From the NCBI RefSeq assembly GCF_002101735.1, contig NZ_LQPE01000166.1, forward strand, positions 47,764-111,763: a DNA stretch of 64,000 nt, read 5' to 3'. The position numbers and the translations under genes were made by a program. Source of the DNA: Mycobacterium kyorinense. GTDB taxonomy: Bacteria; Actinomycetota; Actinomycetes; Mycobacteriales; Mycobacteriaceae. Within the stretch, counting starts at the first letter, position 1. The number at the start of each line of letters is the position of its first letter. A model generated the notes under the pieces. The model saw nothing but the letters and a program-made list of their open reading frames with translations. It ran no database searches and had not been told where the DNA came from. Shown one piece after another: positions 26,659 through 34,728 of this stretch.

Positions 26659-27797
26659 GCCACACCGGACTCTTCGTCGACTGCCAGCCGGTAACCGCGT
26701 TTGACCACCGTTGCCACAATGTTCTTGTCGCCCAAGGCAGTTCGCAGCCGAAGCACCGCGGTGTCGACCGCATGGGTGTCGGTGCCGTTGCCCGGAAGAG
26801 CCCGCAGCAGTTCACTGCGCGCTACCACCACGCCCGGACGTTGGGCCAAGATCCGCAACGTCGCCATCCCGGCCGGTGACAATGACTTGACGGTGCCGTC
26901 AACCACCACACACGAGCCGCGGATCTCGATGAGATGCCCGGCGGCCTGCACCGTGCGGGACCGCAGGCGGGGCAGCTCGTCGGCAATGAGATGGGCCAGC
27001 GCGCCCAACCGCATCCGCTGCGGCGACGACGTCGGAATGCCCAACCGGACCAGCGGTTGAGCCGTCACGGGCCCGACGCACATCGCGCGCACGTCGCTGC
27101 GCAACGCGGCCAGCAACTGCTCTCCGATGCCCAGCTCGCGAGCCCGCTGCAAGGTGGCGGCCACCGCGGGTGCGGAGGTGAAACTGACGGCGTCCACCTG
27201 ACGCTGAGCGATCTGGGCGACCAGTTGGTCGAATTCGCGGCTCGGCTCCGACGTCCATCGGTACACCCGGATCGGAACCACCTCGGCGCCCGCGGCGCGC
27301 AGTTCGTCGGCGAATTCCGGAAACGGATCCCAGTCCTTGCTGGCACCGTGCAGCTGCAACGCGATGCGCCGCCCGTGCACGCCGGACTCGAGCAGGTAAT
27401 GCAGTACCTCGCGGGATGATTCGGACTCCGGGCTCCACTCCTCGTGCAACTTGGCGGCGCGCAGCGCGCCCGTCGCCTTGGGTCCGCGCGAGACGATCCG
27501 GGCGCGGCCCAGTGCGCCGATCAACGGGTTCGCCAACCCCCACCCGTCGGCGGCGGCGATCCAGCCCCGAAAGCCGATACCGGTTGTCACGACCAGAATG
27601 TCCGGCGGACGGGCGATCAGTGCTTCGGTGTGGCGGTGCAGTTCGTCGTCGTCGGGCAGGGCGACTTTGGTGATTGCCGGGGCGCTGCACACCGTGGCTC
27701 CGTGCCGGCGCAGCAGCGCGCATAGCTCGTCGGCGCGGTGCGCGGAGGTGACCGCCACCCGGTAGCCGGCAAGGGGTGGCGAGTCCGGTTGACCCAT
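26655..27797 (-). CDS. HemD-like protein with C-terminal winged-helix domain (Rv0260c-like)
   Basis: This 380-residue protein starts at ATG 27797 (MGQPDSPPLAGYRVAVTSAH); the frame extends to 27842, but that extra segment is not typical. Residues 1-265 form a uroporphyrinogen-III synthase-like fold, with VVTTGIGFRGWIAAADGWGL, QLHGASKDWDPFPEFADELR and AVSFTSAPAVAATLQRAREL. The last 100 residues are an OmpR-type winged helix (VKSLSPAGMATLRILAQRPG, VDTAVLRLRTALGDKN, VKRGYRLAVDE). It links tetrapyrrole chemistry and DNA binding, and in M. tuberculosis is described as a regulator of nitrite reduction genes. Coupled to the chelatase, it probably regulates sirohaem or nitrite metabolism. No phospho-acceptor domain is seen. 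Confidence 0.87.
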   Translation of the reverse strand: MGQPDSPPLAGYRVAVTSAHRADELCALLRRHGATVCSAPAITKVALPDDDELHRHTEALIARPPDILVVTTGIGFRGWIAAADGWGLANPLIGALGRARIVSRGPKATGALRAAKLHEEWSPESESSREVLHYLLESGVHGRRIALQLHGASKDWDPFPEFADELRAAGAEVVPIRVYRWTSEPSREFDQLVAQIAQRQVDAVSFTSAPAVAATLQRARELGIGEQLLAALRSDVRAMCVGPVTAQPLVRLGIPTSSPQRMRLGALAHLIADELPRLRSRTVQAAGHLIEIRGSCVVVDGTVKSLSPAGMATLRILAQRPGVVVARSELLRALPGNGTDTHAVDTAVLRLRTALGDKNIVATVVKRGYRLAVDEESGVA

Positions 27798-27884
27798 ATG
27801 AAGTGTGTAAGCCCGCCAGATTGCCGCTGCGTTACCTGGCAATTTCCGACGAGTTGCCCGGTCGTCACACCCGGGCGGCGTCGC

Positions 27885-29285
27885 TCACAAGCGGGCGTGC
27901 GCCGGTTCGATCTCTCCACCGGGCACGCGGGCCGCCGAAACGGGCGTGCGCACATACATTGCCCACGTCAGCAACGACGCCACGACGTAAAACGCCAAGA
28001 AGACCCAGAACGCAGCCGTTTCCTCGCCGGTGCTCGCATACGACTGGCGCAGCGCAAGGTTGATCGCCACCCCGCCAAACGCGCCCACCGCGCCGGCGAA
28101 CCCGATCAGGGCGCCCGACATGTCGCGCGCCCAGTGGCGCCGCTCGGCCTCGCTGGCGTCCAAAGTGCGGCTGCGCGCTTCGAAAATCGACGGGATCATT
28201 TTGAACACCGACCCGTTGCCGATGCCGGACAGGATGAACAACGCGATGAAGCCGACGACGTACCCGACCAGCGCGGCGGTGCTCGTTGCATAACCGGTGT
28301 GCTCGTCGTAAGTGCTGATGGCGACCAGCAGCCCAGAGGCCAGGATCATGCCGCCGAAGACTGCCAGGGTGATGCGGCCGCCGCCGATCCGGTCCGCCAT
28401 CCTGCCGCCGTAGATGCGGGACAACGAACCCAGCAGCGGCCCCAGGAACGCGATCTGCGCGACGTGCAGCGATGCTTGCGCGGCGGTTTGGCCGGTGGTC
28501 AGAAAGTTGATGTAGAGCACGCGGCCGAAGGCAAACGAGAACCCAATGAACGAGCCGAATGTGCCGATGTAGAGAAGCGAAATCACCCAGGTGTGGCGCT
28601 CGCGCAGAATCGAACCGATGTGGCCCACCTCGATGCGGTGGTCGAGGTTGTCCATGAACAGCGCCGCAGCGATACCGACGATCGCCAGCAACACCAGGTA
28701 GCCGCCGCACACCCAATAGGGCTGCCGGTTGCCGGCGAGCGAGAGCACCAGCAGCCCGACCGCCTGCACCACGGCCACGCCGAGGTTGCCGCCACCGGCG
28801 TTGACCGCCAGCGCCCAACCCTTGAGGCGCTGCGGGTAAAAGGCGTTCACATTGGCCAGCGAGGCGGAGTAATTGCCGCCACCCAGTCCGGTGGCGGCCG
28901 CACACAGCACATACGGCCACAGCGGCAGGCCCGGATTCGCAAGCAGCAGGATCGTCCCAACCGTCGGGATCAGCAGCACCAGCGCCGAAAACACCGTCCA
29001 ATTGCGCCCGCCGAATTTCGCGATGCCCATCGTGTACGGGATGCGCACACATCCGCCGACGAACGTCGCGACCGCTGCCAGAAGGAATTTGTCACCCGGC
29101 GAGAAGCCGTAGACCTCTTGGGGCATGAACAGCACCATCACCGACCACAGCGACCAGATCGAGAACGCGACGTGGTCACCGGCAACCGTGCAGATCAGGT
29201 TGCGACGCGCGATGGCCTTGTTACCGGCTTCCCAGGCCGCGGTGTCCTCGGGGTTCCAATCGGCGATGTGATGCGAGCGGGCCAT
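27885..29285 (-). CDS. narK3: Nitrate/nitrite transporter NarK3-like, copy 1
   Basis: This 466-residue major facilitator protein with about 12 helices begins MARSHHIADWNPEDTAAWEA. It has the nitrate-porter glycine-rich signatures GLGGGNYSASLANVNAFYPQ and AVNAGGGNLGV, and a second set in helix 11 (GFAGAVGAFGGVAINLAL). These motifs contact nitrate or nitrite in NarK/NrtA-type carriers. It lies downstream of a close paralogue (29652-31064) on the same strand and next to the HemD-like gene, as Rv0261c does. Confidence 0.9.
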   Translation of the reverse strand: MARSHHIADWNPEDTAAWEAGNKAIARRNLICTVAGDHVAFSIWSLWSVMVLFMPQEVYGFSPGDKFLLAAVATFVGGCVRIPYTMGIAKFGGRNWTVFSALVLLIPTVGTILLLANPGLPLWPYVLCAAATGLGGGNYSASLANVNAFYPQRLKGWALAVNAGGGNLGVAVVQAVGLLVLSLAGNRQPYWVCGGYLVLLAIVGIAAALFMDNLDHRIEVGHIGSILRERHTWVISLLYIGTFGSFIGFSFAFGRVLYINFLTTGQTAAQASLHVAQIAFLGPLLGSLSRIYGGRMADRIGGGRITLAVFGGMILASGLLVAISTYDEHTGYATSTAALVGYVVGFIALFILSGIGNGSVFKMIPSIFEARSRTLDASEAERRHWARDMSGALIGFAGAVGAFGGVAINLALRQSYASTGEETAAFWVFLAFYVVASLLTWAMYVRTPVSAARVPGGEIEPAHARL

Positions 29286-29651
29286 GCAGTCTCAACCTTT
29301 CGGATCCCAGGTGCGTCAACTCCGTTGCATTGACAGGGGTGCCGGCACGACCGAACCGGTGCGTGCACGGCACCCCTGGCGCCGGAGTTCGCCGCCACAC
29401 GACATCTCCGGCTTCCGGCAAGTCGCAAGCGAATTAGCCCACGCCTATCTCGGGTGCGGGCGTCCCTCATCGGGCTTGCAAAGACGTACGCGGCAATCTC
29501 ACATCAAGACCCAAACCCGGTCAAGCCAGATTGGGCGATAGCGCCTGAAAGTTCTGTCCCAGTTACCTGAAAGGTCGCTGGCAGGCCGCTGGGTTGCACA
29601 ACCTCGTTGCGCCACACTAGGCTTCGGTGCCGCTATTGCAGTTGGCGCTGG
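29286..29651 (-). promoter_or_regulatory. 366-bp region between the two narK copies, with a leader hairpin
   Basis: No convincing gene is seen. On the minus strand this is the leader of narK copy 1. At 29334-29344 and 29368-29378, CAGGGGTGCCG and CGGCACCCCTG form a perfect 11-bp stem. It is extended inside by GCAC/GTGC with a one-base bulge. The stem lies 49-93 bp upstream of the narK3 start, so in the transcript it could be a regulatory hairpin or an attenuating stem. It is also far enough from copy 2's stop (29652) that it need not be its terminator. Confidence 0.45.
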
Positions 29652-31064
29652 TCACGTTTGAGCGAAAGCGGGTGCAGCCGCCGTCGCCAGGTCGGGTGCT
29701 GCAGCGGGCGTCCGCATCGGCCGGCGGACGTAGCGCGCCCAAGTCAGAATCGACGCACCGACGTAGAACGACACGAACACCCAGAACGCTGCCGTCGCCG
29801 AGCCGTTGCTCAGGTAGGACTGGCGCAGAGCCAGATTGATGCCGACGCCGCCGAGGGCGCCGATCGCACCGGCGAGCCCGATCAACGCCCCGGACATAGC
29901 CCGTGACCAATGCTGGCGCTCGGCTTCGGTGGCATTCAACGATCGGCTGCGCGCGTCGAAGATCGACGGAATCATCTTGTACACCGAGCCATTTCCTATG
30001 CCGGACAACACGAACAGTGCGACGAAACCGATGACGTAGCCGACCATGGTGGCACCCGTCGCGGGGCCGCGGGTGTTGTCGTCGAGGGTGCTGGCGCCTA
30101 TCAGCAAGCCTGCGGCCAAGATCATTCCGGTGAATGTGACCAGCGTGATGCGCCCGCCGCCCATGCGGTCGGCGAGTTTTCCGCCGTATACCCGCGACAC
30201 CGACCCCAGCAGCGGCCCGATGAAGGCGATCTGTGCGGCGTGCAGTGCGGCCTGTGCGGCACTTTGGCCGCTGGCGGCGAAGTTGATCTGCAGGATCTGA
30301 CCGAATGCGAACGAGAAACCGATGAACGACCCGAAGGTGCCGACGTACAACAACGCGATGATCCAGGTGTCGCGCATGGACAGGATGGACCGCATCGCGG
30401 TGACGTCGATCTTGTGGTGGGCCAAGTTGTCCATGAACAGCGCGGCACCCACTCCGGCGACGGCCAGAAAAACCAGATAGAAGGCGCATACCCAGTACGG
30501 CTGTCGGTTGCCTGCGGTGGCGATGACCAGCAGGCCGACCAACTGGATCGTCGGCACCCCGATGTTGCCGCCACCGGCGTTGAGGCCCAGCGCCCAACCC
30601 TTGAGCCGCTGCGGGTAGAACGCGTTGATGTTGGTCATCGACGACGCGAAGTTACCGCCGCCGAAGCCCGTCAACGCTGCGCACACCAGATAGGGCCACA
30701 GCGGCAGGCCGGGGTGGGCCAGCAGCCACATGGTGGTAACCGTCGGGACCAGCAGCACGAATGCCGAGAACATCGTCCAGTTCCGGCCGCCGAACGTCGC
30801 GGTGGCCAGGGTGTAGGGGATGCGCAGGAAGGCTCCGACCAGGGTGGCGGTGGCGGCCAGCAGGAACTTGTCGCCGGCCGAAAACCCGTAGACCGCTTGC
30901 GGCATGAACAGCACCAGCACCGACCAGATGGACCAGATCGAGAAGCCGACATGCTCGGCCACCACCGACCAGATCAGGTTGCGGCGGGCGATGTTCTTGT
31001 TACCGGCCTCCCAGGCCACAACGTCCTCGGGATCCCAGTCGGTTATCAAATGTGTACGTGGCAT
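29652..31064 (-). CDS. Nitrate/nitrite transporter, copy 2 (NarK family)
   Basis: This 470-residue paralogue of the neighbouring copy 1 has the same length, start region (MPRTHLITDWDPEDVVAWEA) and transport signatures (GFGGGNFASSMTNINAFYPQ, GLNAGGGNIGV, GLAGAIGALGGVGINLALRQ). By eye the two are roughly 70% identical through the N-terminal half, and differ mostly in helix side chains and tails. The pair reads as a tandem duplication, or as a narU-like gene placed beside narK3. Its promoter should lie in 31065-31327. Confidence 0.9.
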   Translation of the reverse strand: MPRTHLITDWDPEDVVAWEAGNKNIARRNLIWSVVAEHVGFSIWSIWSVLVLFMPQAVYGFSAGDKFLLAATATLVGAFLRIPYTLATATFGGRNWTMFSAFVLLVPTVTTMWLLAHPGLPLWPYLVCAALTGFGGGNFASSMTNINAFYPQRLKGWALGLNAGGGNIGVPTIQLVGLLVIATAGNRQPYWVCAFYLVFLAVAGVGAALFMDNLAHHKIDVTAMRSILSMRDTWIIALLYVGTFGSFIGFSFAFGQILQINFAASGQSAAQAALHAAQIAFIGPLLGSVSRVYGGKLADRMGGGRITLVTFTGMILAAGLLIGASTLDDNTRGPATGATMVGYVIGFVALFVLSGIGNGSVYKMIPSIFDARSRSLNATEAERQHWSRAMSGALIGLAGAIGALGGVGINLALRQSYLSNGSATAAFWVFVSFYVGASILTWARYVRRPMRTPAAAPDLATAAAPAFAQT

Positions 31065-31291
31065 GCGGCCACGCTAAGAATTCTTTGTTGCCCCAAAGCT
31101 GTCCGGCGTGTCCCCGGTGTGAACTTCCGATCACCGACTGCGTGACGCGCTGTGATCCGTCCGTCTCGCGTGGCCTGCATCACATCGCTGGTTTTGCTTC
31201 GGGCCGAACGGTTCCGGCCACTATGGTGGCGAGGCCTGCGCGGAAATGCTGATCCCGGTCGCCAGCGCCCTTCAGCTCGAGGATAACGAAA

Positions 31292-31304
31292 CCTGTTGTA
31301 CAGG
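31292..31304. promoter_or_regulatory. Short palindrome upstream of narK copy 2
   Basis: CCTGTTGTACAGG has 5-bp perfect arms (CCTGT/ACAGG) around TGT. It lies in the 263-bp gap between aac (stop at 31328) and narK copy 2 (start at 31064). It is a possible operator; the short arms make chance occurrence plausible. Confidence 0.25.
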
Positions 31305-31327
31305 AACGTAATAGGCCTATCTGGTGA

Positions 31328-31873
31328 CTACCAGACGTCGCCGTCACGCCAATCACACATCAGCTCCGCGGAGGTGTCCAGGCTGATGCCGACCGGGAAC
31401 ACGAACACCGACCCGTCGTCGTCGGGAGTGCGCGTCGGTCCTGTCGGCGCCAGCACAGACGTTGGTCCGCGCCACGGCAGCCACCCACGCACGGCGTAGA
31501 GCCGTCGTCCCCGGTCCGAGGAGCTCAGCGCGCCCAGCGGGTAGCCGCCGCGGATCACCTGCTCGCACGCGTCGAGGATTGCGATCGCCAGCCCCTGGCC
31601 GCGCCACTCTTCGGCCACCGCCACCGCTTCGATGTAGCCGCAGCGCAACGCCGTGCCGCGGTAAATAAGCCGCCGCTGGATCACCGCGCCGTGGGCGATG
31701 ATCGCGCCGTGATGCCAAATGAGCGCATGCATCCCGCCCAATGCGTGGTCCCAGTCGGTGTCGCTGAATTCACCGGCGTATGCCGCCGTGACCATGTGGT
31801 GGGCGCTGTGGCGGGTCTCGGCGTCGAGGTCGGAGGTGTGAACCAGGCGGGCGGTGTGGACCTGGGTGCGCAC
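31328..31873 (-). CDS. aac(2'): Aminoglycoside 2'-N-acetyltransferase, GNAT family
   Basis: This 181-residue GNAT acetyltransferase has the CoA-binding segment EAVAVAEEWRGQGLAIAILD (R/Q-x-x-G-x-G/A variant at WRGQGLA). Other typical AAC(2')-I stretches are ALIWHHGAIIAHGAVIQRRL, YAVRGWLPWRGPTSVL and the C-terminal VFVFPVGISLDTSAELMCDW. Chromosomal AAC(2')-I enzymes occur in all mycobacteria and may act mainly in wall metabolism; aminoglycoside resistance depends on expression. It is the last gene after pxpB-pxpC, 10 bp downstream of pxpC, matching Rv0262c. Confidence 0.92.
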   Translation of the reverse strand: MRTQVHTARLVHTSDLDAETRHSAHHMVTAAYAGEFSDTDWDHALGGMHALIWHHGAIIAHGAVIQRRLIYRGTALRCGYIEAVAVAEEWRGQGLAIAILDACEQVIRGGYPLGALSSSDRGRRLYAVRGWLPWRGPTSVLAPTGPTRTPDDDGSVFVFPVGISLDTSAELMCDWRDGDVW

Positions 31874-31883
31874 ACCTTCGGGT

Positions 31884-32801
31884 TTACCAGGCCGAGGGGC
31901 CTGCCGTCACGGATCCGGAAACCGCCGCCAACGGCGACCTGTGCCGCGACCAATGCAGCCGGACGTACTGGCCGGGCCGCACCTGGGCCAGCTTGTCGAC
32001 GTCGTCGTCGGCGACGACGCCGACCACCGGATATCCGCCGGTCACCGGATGGTCGGGACCGAGGATCACCGGTAAACCGTTGGGCGGCACCTGGATTGCG
32101 CCGCGCGTTGCTCCCTCGCTGGGCAGCTGACGATCCGGCCAGCGGTATTGCAGCGGGCGACCCTCCAACCGCATACCCACCCGGTCGCTGCGGTCGGAGG
32201 CCATCCAAATGGAGTGCACCAGCGCATCGGGGTCGGCCAGCCAGTCGTCGCGCGGGCCGGGCACCACCATCAGTTCGACAAGGTGCTCGGCGATTCCGGC
32301 GACCGGTGCCTGGTCCACTTCGGGGTAGTCGTCGGTGTGCTCGCCGACCGGCAGCACGTCGCCGGCTTGCAGCGGCAGCGGCCCGATCGCCGACATCACG
32401 TCGTAGCTGCGTGAGCCGAGCACTGGTGTCACGTCGATGCCGCCGCGGACGCTCAGATAGCTGCGCAGGCCAGAGTACGGCATGCCCAGCGAGATCACGT
32501 CGCCGTCGCGAACGTGGTGAATGCTGTTGTTGCCGAAGGCAATTCCGTTGACTGTGGGGTCGGTGTCGGCGCCGGTAACCGCGATGTCGACGTCGCCGCC
32601 GCGGACTCGAGCCGAAAAGCCGCCGAAGGTGATCTCGATGGTGGCGCGGTCGTCGGGGTTGGCCACCAGGCGGTTGGCCAGGGTGTGTGAACGGCGGTCG
32701 GCGGCCCCCGAACGGGTGACGCCGAGGTGGGCCAGTCCGACCCGTCCGAGGTCCTGGACCAGGGCCAGCGGGCCGGTGCGCAAGATTTCCAAAGTGGTCA
32801 C
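31884..32801 (-). CDS. pxpC: PxpC/KipA-type 5-oxoprolinase subunit (Rv0263c-like)
   Basis: This 305-residue carboxyltransferase-domain-2 family protein begins MTTLEILRTGPLALVQDLGR. It has family marks GLAHLGVTRSGAADRRSHTL, PYSGLRSYLSVRGGIDVTPV and LGPDHPVTGGYPVVGVV. With PxpB it forms the ATP-dependent 5-oxoproline hydrolysing complex when PxpA is also present. It starts 9 bp after the pxpB stop. No pxpA or eukaryotic-type 5-oxoprolinase gene is in the window. Confidence 0.87.
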   Translation of the reverse strand: MTTLEILRTGPLALVQDLGRVGLAHLGVTRSGAADRRSHTLANRLVANPDDRATIEITFGGFSARVRGGDVDIAVTGADTDPTVNGIAFGNNSIHHVRDGDVISLGMPYSGLRSYLSVRGGIDVTPVLGSRSYDVMSAIGPLPLQAGDVLPVGEHTDDYPEVDQAPVAGIAEHLVELMVVPGPRDDWLADPDALVHSIWMASDRSDRVGMRLEGRPLQYRWPDRQLPSEGATRGAIQVPPNGLPVILGPDHPVTGGYPVVGVVADDDVDKLAQVRPGQYVRLHWSRHRSPLAAVSGSVTAGPSAW

Positions 32802-32810
32802 CGGATCTCC

Positions 32811-33461
32811 TTATGCGGCTCGGAACTGGACCCACATGCCCGGCATCAGCAGCGCCGGGTTGGGACGGTCGATATCCCATAGCACCGCGTCGGTGTGGCC
32901 GATCAGCTGCCACCCTCCGGGGGAGCGGCGCGGATAGATGCCGCTGAACTCGCCGGCCAGGGCCACCGCGCCTGCCGGTACCGAGGGCCGAGGCTCCGAT
33001 CGCCGGGGTACCACCAGCCGCTCGTCGCCGCCGACCAGGTACGCGAAACCCGGTGCGAAACCGGCGAATCCGACCCGCCACGGCGTCGAGGTGTGTGCGT
33101 TGATGACCTGGGCGGTGCTCAGCCCGGTGCGCTCGGCGACCTCGGCGAGGTCGGCGCCGTCGTAGACGACGTCGATCACCACGTCGACGTTTCCGTGCGG
33201 CGGCGCGGTCTCGACGGCGTCGCTGTCCACCTGCAACCCACGCAGGCGATGGCGGACGACACCCTGGTAGCGCGGGCTGGCGAGCTTCACCAGCACGGTG
33301 CGGGAAGCCGGGACGATGTCCAGGACGCCGGGCAGCGTCGCCTCGCGCAACTCAGCCATGGCCGCCAGCACCTCGGCGGTGCTGTCGAACTGCAGCAGCA
33401 GCGCCCGATCGCCGTAGTCGAGGACGGTGTTGGCCACCGTCAAATCCATTGCCACGCTCAT
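32811..33461 (-). CDS. pxpB: PxpB/KipI-type 5-oxoprolinase subunit (Rv0264c-like)
   Basis: This 216-residue carboxyltransferase-domain-1 family protein has YGDRALLLQF near the start, the conserved GFAPGFAYLVGGDERLVVPR stretch and a C-terminal segment AGEFSGIYPRRSPGGWQLIG that is diagnostic of KipI/PxpB. ATG 33461 overlaps the palindrome at 33461-33474. It is the first gene of pxpB-pxpC-aac. Confidence 0.88.
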   Translation of the reverse strand: MSVAMDLTVANTVLDYGDRALLLQFDSTAEVLAAMAELREATLPGVLDIVPASRTVLVKLASPRYQGVVRHRLRGLQVDSDAVETAPPHGNVDVVIDVVYDGADLAEVAERTGLSTAQVINAHTSTPWRVGFAGFAPGFAYLVGGDERLVVPRRSEPRPSVPAGAVALAGEFSGIYPRRSPGGWQLIGHTDAVLWDIDRPNPALLMPGMWVQFRAA

Positions 33462-33474
33462 TACTCGACAGTAA
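33461..33474. promoter_or_regulatory. Palindrome overlapping the pxpB start codon
   Basis: TTACTCGACAGTAA has TTACT/AGTAA arms and fits the TTAC(T/C)C-N3-AGTAA pattern seen at fabG4/fadA2 and fadE5. Its position on the translation start suggests repressor blocking or a promoter with a very short leader. With only three cases, chance cannot be excluded. Confidence 0.4.
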
Positions 33475-33535
33475 CTCCGGGTTTGCGAGGCGGCGAGAAT
33501 TTTTCGAGCACTGCCAGAGCAGCCTTAGCAAACGT

Positions 33536-34534
33536 TTAGACGCCAAGGGCTTTCGTGATCAGCGGCGGCAATTGGTCGGCCACCACGGGGTAGCTCAGCG
33601 GGGAGGCAAAGGCGATTGCCCCGGTTTGATCCTTGGTGGTGAAAACACTGTGGCTCTGCCGCGCCGCCACCTCGGGGACGGCTAGCAGCGCCTGCTGATC
33701 CTCCTCGCCGTCGGTGGTCCAGATCAGCACATCGGCCGCGGCGAGGACCCCCTGCAGCTTGTCGCGAGGAATCAACGCGCGCTGCGAATCGACGGCGAAC
33801 GGAGTGATGCTGTCGCTGACCACCAGACCCATCTGGGTCAGAAACTCCGTGCGCCAACCAGCGGTCGCCACCGCATTGTCTTGGGAGAGCCGGCCCTGCA
33901 GCAGCAGCACCTTCTTGCCCTTGAATTGCGGGTTCTGTTGCGCGACCGCGGCGAACTTCTGGTCGACACCGTCGACCAATGACTTCATCTGATCGGCTTG
34001 GTACACCGCGTGGCCGATCGCGGTGGCCTGCTCCTTCCACGGCTCGAAGAACGCCTCGCCGTCGGACTGCGCGATCGTCGGCGCGACTGCGGCGAGCTTT
34101 TGGTAGGTATCGGCGTCGACGCCGGCGTTGGTCGCCACGATCAGATCCGGTTTCAGCTTGGCGATCTGGTCGACCGGAATTCCGTTATCCAGGTTCAGCA
34201 CAACGGGTTTGGCGTCGCCCAGTTTCGGTTGGGCCCAGGGCCACACCGCGAACGGCTGGTCGCCGAACCACTGGGTCACCGCAATCGGCACGACGCCCAC
34301 CGCCAGCAGGTCATCCTGTCCGGTGTAGCCAGCGCTGACCACCCGTCTGGGCGGTTCGGGAATGGTGGTCTCGCCGAATACGTGTGGGACCGTCACAGGG
34401 GCACCGCCTTCGGCGTTGCGCCCGGTGGTGGGCTTCTTCGACGAACACGCCATGGGCCACCCCGCGGCGAGCAGCGTCGACGTCCCGGCGAAGCCCAAGA
34501 ACTGGCGACGCCCCCACCGGTCGTGGGTCTTCAT
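33536..34534 (-). CDS. Tat-exported iron-siderophore binding lipoprotein (Rv0265c-like)
   Basis: This 332-residue periplasmic binding protein of the FecB/FhuD type has a Tat signal, D-R-W-G-R-R-Q-F-L-G, at residues 5-14. It ends in a lipobox-like P-M-A-C with Cys at residue 30, so it is probably both Tat-exported and lipidated. The helical-backbone fold shows RRVVSAGYTGQDDLLAVGVV, IAKLKPDLIVATNAGVD and a C-terminal ASPLSYPVVADQLPPLI. It should bind a ferric siderophore or haem-like ligand outside the membrane. No permease or ATPase gene is adjacent. Confidence 0.85.
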   Translation of the reverse strand: MKTHDRWGRRQFLGFAGTSTLLAAGWPMACSSKKPTTGRNAEGGAPVTVPHVFGETTIPEPPRRVVSAGYTGQDDLLAVGVVPIAVTQWFGDQPFAVWPWAQPKLGDAKPVVLNLDNGIPVDQIAKLKPDLIVATNAGVDADTYQKLAAVAPTIAQSDGEAFFEPWKEQATAIGHAVYQADQMKSLVDGVDQKFAAVAQQNPQFKGKKVLLLQGRLSQDNAVATAGWRTEFLTQMGLVVSDSITPFAVDSQRALIPRDKLQGVLAAADVLIWTTDGEEDQQALLAVPEVAARQSHSVFTTKDQTGAIAFASPLSYPVVADQLPPLITKALGV

Positions 34535-34728
34535 CTCAGGGGCATTCCGGCGTGAACGAAGTGGACAGCGCCTGCATTCAGCGATTCTCTCTCATGGAAC
34601 GAGATAGGAGGGCGCAGATGGCGTGACGCACCGCGGGTTAGTGCCGAGCGCATACTTCGGTCTTGCACAGTGAGGACTCGGCTAATCAACTCGATCTCGA
34701 AGGAAAACCGCTGGTTAGCGGTCGTGGG

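Noticed and set aside
27738..29333. 531-codon plus-strand frame opposite narK copy 1
   Set aside because: Shadow frame with Arg/Gln-rich composition; narK3 on the other strand is complete.
34535..34728. Attachment site or flanking direct repeat bounding the effector module
   Set aside because: I compared the edges near 34535-34728 and 39999-40124 by eye and saw no convincing shared direct repeat or tRNA end.
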